From: an uncultured Desulfatiglans sp. | GTDB lineage: Bacteria > Desulfobacterota > DSM-4660 > Desulfatiglandales > Desulfatiglandaceae | Assembly: GCA_900498135.1 (NCBI GenBank) | Contig: LR026961.1 | Coordinates: forward strand, 1,991,325-2,055,324 | Direction: 5' to 3' | Length of the DNA stretch: 64,000 nt | Shown: in pieces, positions 58,124-64,000 of the stretch | Position numbering within the stretch: the stretch's first letter is position 1 | Layout: each line of letters starts with the position of its first letter | Position numbers and translations under genes: made by a program | The notes under the pieces: generated by a model | Database searches by the model: none | What the model saw: the letters and a program-made list of their open reading frames with translations, nothing else | Told to the model about the DNA's origin: nothing

Positions 58124-60667
58124 GTGAAGGTATCCCACATCAATACATACGATCAAACGGGGGGGGCGGCGAGAGCGGCCTATCGGCTGCATCTGGGGTT
58201 GCTGGGGATGCGTGTGGAAAGCCGAATGCTGGTCCGCTGGAAACATTCCCGGGAAGAGACTATCCATTGCGCCGACCCCGGAGAAAGACCCCCGCGCCTT
58301 GAAAAGGATTTCCGGCTGATCGAGGCCGTGCAGGAGCACTATATCCGAAGATATAGAACGCCCGTCAGCAATACGCTCTTTTCGTTCCCCTATCCGGGTG
58401 TCGATATCGGCGCGCGCCCGGAGATCCAGGGGGCGGATATCGTGAATCTGCACTGGGTCACCGATTTTCTGTCGCCTGTCACCTTGGGCCGGCTTTTCCG
58501 CTCCGGGAAGCCTGTCGTGTGGACCCTTCACGATCAGGAGGCCTTCACCGGCGGCTGCCACTACAGCGCCGGCTGCAGGGGTTACGAAGAGGGTTGCCGA
58601 GACTGCCCCCAACTGCAGGATGATCCCCTGGGATTGCCCGCAGCCGTGCTGAAGGACAAGCAGGGATTGTTCGAGGGGGCCGATCTGACGATTGCGACCC
58701 CCAGCCGCTGGATGGCCGAGTGCGCGCGGCGGAGCCTTTTGTTTAGAGGGCGCCGGATCGAGGTCATCCCTAACGGCCTCGAAACGAACGTTTTCAAGCC
58801 TTCCTACCGGCCGAAGGCCAAGGAGCGGCTCGGGTTGGACCCCGATACCCGCACGATCCTTTTCGGCGCCGAATACGGCACCGAAAAGCGGAAGGGGTTT
58901 GCCGAACTGGTGCGCGTGCTGTCGAATTGCCGCAGGGATCCGTCTTTCGAGGCGTGGATCGAGGAGGACCGTATCTGCCTTCTGTGCTTCGGATATCCCC
59001 CCGCCGAGTGGGAACAGGCCGGTTTGAGAGTGATGTCGCTCGGGTATTTGTCTTCTCAGGAGGCGGTCCGCAACGCTTATGTGGCCGCGGATGTCTTTGT
59101 GCAGTCCTCCCTCGAAGACAATCTGCCGAACACGATGCTCGAGGCCATGAGCTGCGGCACACCGGTGGTCGCGTTTGTCGTCGGCGGCATGCCGGATGTC
59201 ATTCGGAGCGGGGAAAACGGCTTCCTGGTCGCCCCGGGCGATATCAACGGGATGGCGATCGCCGTGATCGAGACGCTGGCGGACGAGGAGAAGAGGGCCT
59301 GCCTGGGCCGAAATGCCAGACGCTGTATCGTTGACCGTTTTTCCCTGCATCACCAGGCAGGAAGATACCTGAAGCTCTACGAGTCTGTTCTGAGAGGTCG
59401 CACCAGGCTGAAGCGCAATAAAAACGGCGCCCCGGCGGCGCCTGATGCAACCGGGGTCGGTCGGCTGCAGGGGGATGCGGTGTGGAACGTGGACTTCGGC
59501 GGCGAGGTCGAGAGTCTGCGCGTCCCCTTGAGACTGGAAAGCTTCGAGCGTATGACGCGATTTCTCGAGGAGGAGAACGACGCTCTGAAGGCCGAATCCG
59601 AAGCGCGGTTGCAGCAGGTCTTTTCACTGACCGAAGGCTTGGCCCGGAAGCAGACGGAGATGAATGATCTGTTCTCCGAGATGGATCGCCTCGAAAAGGA
59701 TCGGATAGCTCGGGGCGGACAGATCGAGAGCCTGCGGCAAAAGCTTGCCGAGGTCGAAAAGGAGAGCGGGGAGCGCCTTCAGCAGATCCGCCGTCTGGAC
59801 GAACAGGCGGTCCATTTGAATCAGGCCCTGAAGGATAAAAACGAGACGGAAGGGCGGCTCGTGGCCGAGGTGAGGCGGCTCGATGCGGATCGGCTCGAAC
59901 GGGGTGGACAGATTGAAAGGTTGCTGGAGAAACTGGCGGGTGTCGAGGAAGATAACGCGAAGCGGCTCGAACAGATCCACCGCCTGGACGGGTACACGGT
60001 CCAGCTGAATCAGGCGCTGAGGGAGAAGAATGAAACGGAAGAGCAGCTTCTCGCCGAGGTGAGACGGCTGGAGGCGGATCGAATCGAACGCGGGAGACAG
60101 CTTACCCTGACAGGGAAAAGGGTGAAGGATCTGGAGGAGAAGTGCGCCGCTCAACTGCGGCAGATCGGTGCGCTCTACGATAGGCTGGAGAAAGCGGAGG
60201 CCGCGCTCGAGGAAAAGACGAAGGCGGAAGAGGTTTTCCGGGCTGAGATGGCGCATCTGGAGAATGACCGGAGAAGGGGCATCGAGCAAATCGAGGGTTT
60301 GAGGAAAGAGCTGGAGAGGAAGGATGCCGAAGGTGCTGCGCGGATCACAGCCAAGGACCGGCTGATCGCCTCTCTCGGTAAGAAGTTGAAAGTATTGGAG
60401 AAGGATTTGCAGCAGTGCCGGGAATCGCTGAGCCGGGAAGAGGAAAGGAACACCCTGAGCGAAAAATCGTCATTGCTGGAAGAGACTGACAAGCAGAGGT
60501 TGCAGGAAGATCTCGAGAAGTGCGAAAACCGCGTCGTTGAAATGGAGGCCAGGATTCGACTGGCCGAACGGGAACGGGAGCTGATGAGTGCGAAGCTGGA
60601 GGCGCAGAAGAAGGTGTTGGGCCGCCGCCTTGTCAGGATTCTGCGCGCACTCGGGTTATTGCCGTGA
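58124..60667 (+). CDS. GT4-family glycosyltransferase fused to a repeated coiled coil
   Basis: An 847-residue protein. Residues ~1-425 are a GT-B enzyme of family GT4: HINTYDQTGGAARAAYRLHLGLLGM, WTLHDQEAFTGGCHY, VIPNGLETNVF, and the nucleotide-binding EAMSCGTPVVAFVVGGMPDVI. Residues ~460-830 are a charged coiled coil with a 63-residue unit (DRxxRGGQIExLxxKLAxVE..RLxQIxRLD..LNQALxxKNETExxLxAEVRRLxA) present twice almost exactly and a third time diverged. 63 residues equal nine heptads. The GTG at 58124 has AGGA close upstream. The coil may give oligomerisation, length control or scaffolding for the neighbouring transferases. Confidence 0.87.
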   Translation: MKVSHINTYDQTGGAARAAYRLHLGLLGMRVESRMLVRWKHSREETIHCADPGERPPRLEKDFRLIEAVQEHYIRRYRTPVSNTLFSFPYPGVDIGARPEIQGADIVNLHWVTDFLSPVTLGRLFRSGKPVVWTLHDQEAFTGGCHYSAGCRGYEEGCRDCPQLQDDPLGLPAAVLKDKQGLFEGADLTIATPSRWMAECARRSLLFRGRRIEVIPNGLETNVFKPSYRPKAKERLGLDPDTRTILFGAEYGTEKRKGFAELVRVLSNCRRDPSFEAWIEEDRICLLCFGYPPAEWEQAGLRVMSLGYLSSQEAVRNAYVAADVFVQSSLEDNLPNTMLEAMSCGTPVVAFVVGGMPDVIRSGENGFLVAPGDINGMAIAVIETLADEEKRACLGRNARRCIVDRFSLHHQAGRYLKLYESVLRGRTRLKRNKNGAPAAPDATGVGRLQGDAVWNVDFGGEVESLRVPLRLESFERMTRFLEEENDALKAESEARLQQVFSLTEGLARKQTEMNDLFSEMDRLEKDRIARGGQIESLRQKLAEVEKESGERLQQIRRLDEQAVHLNQALKDKNETEGRLVAEVRRLDADRLERGGQIERLLEKLAGVEEDNAKRLEQIHRLDGYTVQLNQALREKNETEEQLLAEVRRLEADRIERGRQLTLTGKRVKDLEEKCAAQLRQIGALYDRLEKAEAALEEKTKAEEVFRAEMAHLENDRRRGIEQIEGLRKELERKDAEGAARITAKDRLIASLGKKLKVLEKDLQQCRESLSREEERNTLSEKSSLLEETDKQRLQEDLEKCENRVVEMEARIRLAERERELMSAKLEAQKKVLGRRLVRILRALGLLP

Positions 60668-60679
60668 CCGCGTTGATTT

Positions 60680-60897
60680 CCATCCGGAAAGGGCCATTGC
60701 TGCCGGTCTCGGCGTCCATTTGCCCGTTTGCGTGCGCGGCGACTTACACGGTCGCCTTGGCGCAAACGCTTGATCGCCTTGATACTGGAAAAACCGGGGC
60801 CCGTCCCGCATGGATGGGATTGAGCACCCGAAGGGTATGAACAAATCCTCATTTCCGGATGGGAAACGGGGTTGTGCCGGAAAATCGTTTCCGGATG
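60680..60897. mobile_element. 220-bp repeat with inverted ends (full copy B)
   Basis: It starts CCATCCGGAAAGGGCC and ends TTTCCGGATGG, so both terminal motifs are present, inverted relative to copy A at 21603. The inner end motif (CATTTCCGGATGG at 60850-60862) is also kept. Identity to copy A is roughly three in four by eye. It fills most of the gap 60668-60975 and follows the GT4 stop by 12 nt. No flanking target duplication was found. Confidence 0.7.
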
Positions 60898-60975
60898 GGC
60901 ACGAGTCGAGCCGGGGCTCATGGTCGAACCTGGTTGGGCTCGTGGAGAAAATTGTGCCGACGGTTAAGGACGAAA

Positions 60976-63900
60976 ATGTTCAACCTGCCTAAAATCAGCA
61001 TCGTGGTCCCCTCGTTCAATCAAGGGCGGTTTCTCGGGCAAACTCTGGAAAGCATTTTCAGCCAGGGCTATCCCGCATTGGAGGTCGTGGTCATGGATGG
61101 GGGGTCTTCCGACGACAGCGTGGAAATCATTCAGCGCTTCGCGCCCCGTTTGACCTTCTGGCGAAGCGAACCGGATAACGGCCAAACAGAGGCGATAAAC
61201 ATCGGTGCCCGATACTGCAGCGGGGAGCTGATCGCCTGGTTGAATTCGGATGACCGCTACTGGATGGATGCGTTATGGACAGTAGCGCGCGCATACCTGA
61301 AACATCCGGGCTACGGTCTGTATATCGGGAACGGCTTGCGCTACAGCCAGAGCGAAGACCGTTACACCCCTTTCTGTCCCCGCCACGTGGCCCTGAATCG
61401 GCAGGCGCTCATCGAGGGCCTCGATTACATCCTGCAACCGTCCACCTTCTTCCTGCGCACGGCCTGGGAGGAGGCCGGGGGGCTCGACGAGAGCCTCCAG
61501 TATTGTATGGATTGGGATATCATCGTCAGGATCGCCCGCGATCACCCGGCTGTTGCGATCAACGAATTCCTCTCTGTCAGCCGGGAATACGGCGAGACCA
61601 AGACGGCTAGCGGAAAGATGCGGCGTGCGATCGAGATCCTCGATCTGGCCCGGGTGCACAGCCGGAAGGACGTGACGGCGGGCGCCCTGTTCTATTTCCT
61701 CGAGACCCTGCTCGATGCAGGGAACGATGCCTGCATTGAAGGTCTTCGCCCCCGATGCTTCGAGATGATGGGGGCCATCGGCGATCATTTTGCAGCCTGT
61801 TACGGCAACCGGGACGGCTTCCCTGAAAAGGGAGACCCGGGGGACATCTGCCATCTTCCTTTCCCAGGGGCCGGCGTCCCATCTTCTCCTGTCGGATTGT
61901 CCGAAGACCGTCTGCCTGCCATCAGCGTCGTCACTCCTTCCTACAATCAGGCGGAATTCCTGGGTCGTACACTCGACAGCCTCTGCGGGCAAGGGTATCC
62001 GCAGCTGGAAATGATCGTTATCGACGGCGATTCATCCGATGGGAGCCAGGAGATCATCCGGTCCTATGAAGACCGTCTCTCCTACTGGGTGTCCGAGCCG
62101 GACGCCGGGCCTGCGCAGGCCATCAACAAAGGGTTCACCCAGGTCACCGGAGAGATTGTCGGCTGGCTGAATTCAGACGATTGCCTGGCTGCCGGTGCCT
62201 TGTGGGAGGTTGGAAAGGCCTTCGCGGAGGACCCGGAACTAGACATGATCTACGCGAATGCGCTCTATATCGATGAACAGGATCAGATCTTTCTTGCCGA
62301 TCACGGGCACCAGAAGACGGGGGTGTACTACGGCCGGATGCAGCCGCGTGAACTGGTCCCCGCCTACTGGAAGTATGTTCACGCGGTCCCTCAGCCGACG
62401 GTCTTTTTCCGGCGGCATCTGTTGGAGCGCTGCGGAGCGCTGGACGAGAGCTACCATTTCATTTTCGACTTCGAGCTTTTCTGGCGTTTTATGCAGGTTG
62501 CGAAGATCCGAAAGATCGAAAAGTTCCTGGCCTTCTATCGCATCCATTCGAAGGCGAAGACCAGTGACTGGGGGAATTTCGAGACCGAGCTGTACCGGTT
62601 CAGCCGTCCATGGTGGCCGTCCATCGGAACGCCAGAGTACCGTGCCACCCTTCAGGACTTCCTCTCTCATTTCATGCTGCGGAAGTATGCTGGATTGCCC
62701 CAGGGCTTCAGATATTCATGGGTGAAGTTTTGGGCGGGGCTCTCGATCAGTATGCACATCGGGAATCCTGAGAAATGGCGTTTTCTGAGGCCGAAGCCGC
62801 AGGTGCTGAACGGATTGGGCGCAACAGACGCTGGCAGCACCGCAGGTTCGGGGTGTAGTGTCGCCCCGCCCTGCCCCGGCGAAATGGAGCTTTCGCTGCC
62901 CGGGCGCAGCGACGACGCCCGGCCCATGCCTGAACGGGGCGCCATCCGATACCGATCCTTTTTCTGCTCCTTCCAGTTTCCGCGCTACCCGGGTTACTCC
63001 GGCGGTGAAATCAGGGACTTCCATATTCTGAGGCACCTGTTGAGCTTCAGCACGGTCGCGTTTTTTGCTCTCTACGAAGGAGGCGATGACGGGCGTACGC
63101 CTGCTTTGGAGCCTTTTGTGGAGCGGTTGTTCGTCGGGAGTCATGCGGTTGAAGATCAGCGCACGCTTTGGGGCTCCACAGCCAGCTTTCTCCGGGGCAG
63201 GCAGATTCCCGTCTGTGCTATGCGCTACCACTACGATGTCCATGAGCGCTTCCCGCGGGTCCATACGCAGATCGCCCCTGTGCTGCAGGCCGCCCTCGCC
63301 GAAAACCAGCCTGATTTCCTTTTCGTGAGCCCTCAGAGCAACCCTGTGGCGATGGCCTTGGATGCGAGGCCGTTGAGGACCCGGTTGATTATGGCTTCCT
63401 ATGACGTAGAGGCCGTTCGAATGCGCCGGCTGGCAGAATCCCAACGAGGGACCCGGCGTTTGGCCGCCGCCTGGGAGGCGCAGCGCGCGAAGCGCTTCGA
63501 GCAGGAGAACCTGGCCCTGTATGACGGCATCATCGCGGTGAGCGACCTTGACAAAAAGATCTTCATCGAAGAGTATGGGTTCCCCGAAGAGCGCGTCCTT
63601 GTAGTAGACAATGGGGTGGACCCTTCCTATTTCCGGTATCATGAACGAAAGGCTTTGCCGGAACACCCCGAGATCGTCTACACCGGCAGTTTCACCTATC
63701 CACCCAATCGAGAGGCCGCCTGGCGGTTGATCAGGCGGATCATGCCGCTTGTCTGGCAAGAGATTCCAGATGCCCGCCTCTGGGTCGTAGGGCAGTCACC
63801 CGGCCCGGATCTGATGGAAGCCGCCGACGAAAGGCGGGTTCTGGTCACGGGCAGGGTGGAGGATGTACGCCCTTATTTGACGGCTGCGGCGGTCGGATGC

Positions 63901-64000
63901 GTTCCTCTTCTTTCAGGGTCCGGCACGAAGTATAAGGTGCTCGAGGCTATGAGCGCGGGGATGCCCCTCGTCTGCTCCCCCATCGCCGCCGAGGCCTTGG
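60976..64000 (+). CDS. Multidomain glycosyltransferase (GT2-GT2-GT4), cut by window edge
   Basis: The frame is open from ATG 60976 (AAGGA 5 nt upstream) to the right edge, at least 1008 residues. Domain 1 (~1-260) is GT2: KISIVVPSFNQGRFLGQTLESIF, VVMDGGSSDDSVEI, IAWLNSDDRYW. Domain 2 (~313-570) is a second GT2 of the same type (ISVVTPSYNQAEFLGRTLDSLC, VIDGDSSDGSQEI, VGWLNSDDCL). After a Gly/Ser/Pro-rich linker (~595-650) a GT-B domain of GT4 type follows (VDNGVDPSYF, EIVYTGSFTYPPNREAAWRL, VGCVPLLSGSGTKYKVLEAMSAGMPLVC). It could add several sugars in turn. The C-terminus is missing. Confidence 0.9.
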   Translation, partial: MFNLPKISIVVPSFNQGRFLGQTLESIFSQGYPALEVVVMDGGSSDDSVEIIQRFAPRLTFWRSEPDNGQTEAINIGARYCSGELIAWLNSDDRYWMDALWTVARAYLKHPGYGLYIGNGLRYSQSEDRYTPFCPRHVALNRQALIEGLDYILQPSTFFLRTAWEEAGGLDESLQYCMDWDIIVRIARDHPAVAINEFLSVSREYGETKTASGKMRRAIEILDLARVHSRKDVTAGALFYFLETLLDAGNDACIEGLRPRCFEMMGAIGDHFAACYGNRDGFPEKGDPGDICHLPFPGAGVPSSPVGLSEDRLPAISVVTPSYNQAEFLGRTLDSLCGQGYPQLEMIVIDGDSSDGSQEIIRSYEDRLSYWVSEPDAGPAQAINKGFTQVTGEIVGWLNSDDCLAAGALWEVGKAFAEDPELDMIYANALYIDEQDQIFLADHGHQKTGVYYGRMQPRELVPAYWKYVHAVPQPTVFFRRHLLERCGALDESYHFIFDFELFWRFMQVAKIRKIEKFLAFYRIHSKAKTSDWGNFETELYRFSRPWWPSIGTPEYRATLQDFLSHFMLRKYAGLPQGFRYSWVKFWAGLSISMHIGNPEKWRFLRPKPQVLNGLGATDAGSTAGSGCSVAPPCPGEMELSLPGRSDDARPMPERGAIRYRSFFCSFQFPRYPGYSGGEIRDFHILRHLLSFSTVAFFALYEGGDDGRTPALEPFVERLFVGSHAVEDQRTLWGSTASFLRGRQIPVCAMRYHYDVHERFPRVHTQIAPVLQAALAENQPDFLFVSPQSNPVAMALDARPLRTRLIMASYDVEAVRMRRLAESQRGTRRLAAAWEAQRAKRFEQENLALYDGIIAVSDLDKKIFIEEYGFPEERVLVVDNGVDPSYFRYHERKALPEHPEIVYTGSFTYPPNREAAWRLIRRIMPLVWQEIPDARLWVVGQSPGPDLMEAADERRVLVTGRVEDVRPYLTAAAVGCVPLLSGSGTKYKVLEAMSAGMPLVCSPIAAEAL

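Overview
The window looks like a piece of a GC-rich chromosome from a Desulfobacterota (former Deltaproteobacteria) organism. This is inferred from gene content and not from a marker phylogeny. It carries DUF3786 and DUF6485 family proteins, a stand-alone AmmeMemoRadiSam-type radical SAM enzyme, a lipoprotein-secretin type II secretion operon and a NusG paralog heading sugar genes. Spacing is tight, with frequent ATGA start/stop overlaps.

Layout. 1-2552: right end of an integrated mobile element whose minus-strand genes (primase-like protein running off the left edge, two small DNA-binding proteins, sigma-like regulator) stop at a 3' tRNA fragment, probably tRNA-Leu, that serves as its attachment site. 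2553-10700: housekeeping and small-protein genes (DUF3786, a VapBC relic, ThiF/MoeB-like enzyme, two ubiquitin-fold sulfur carriers, prfC, an MscS channel, a histidine-rich protein, trmO, a thioesterase). 10700-23000: translation and nucleotide genes (tRNA-Lys, tRNA-Arg, rplM-rpsI, truA, amrS, an ECF sigma/anti-sigma pair, der, pyrG, pyrE, NUDIX, tRNA-Pro). 22500-24020: NusG-like antiterminator and sugar epimerase. 24540-36392: one type II secretion operon in the order E-F-G-H-I-J-K-L-M-C-D. 36412-40486: a SPASM-like radical SAM enzyme, a lipoprotein and a 618-residue secreted protein with its own strong promoter, a plausible secretion-system client. 40677-64000: a large surface-polysaccharide region with WbqC, an asparagine-synthase-like amidotransferase, methyltransferase, GT2, aminotransferase, B12-type radical SAM, nucleotide-sugar dehydratase, two multi-pass membrane proteins, a Wzm/Wzt ABC exporter with a carbohydrate-binding tail, a sulfotransferase and large glycosyltransferases, the last running off the right edge.

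The most unusual structure is a dispersed ~220-bp element with 13-bp inverted ends (full copies at 21603-21822 and 60680-60897, fragments at 4906, 17479, 20101 and 32997). One full copy is flanked by a 9-bp direct repeat and has replaced the C-terminus of the NUDIX gene, so it behaves like a small non-autonomous transposon. Other points of note are a 39% histidine protein, a glycosyltransferase with a coiled-coil tail built of 63-residue (nine-heptad) repeats, a GT2-GT2-GT4 fusion, an amidotransferase whose nucleophile cysteine is not at the predicted N-terminus, and an ops-like sequence in an AT-rich leader ahead of the ABC exporter.

All family assignments come from reading motifs by eye. 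No database search was possible.
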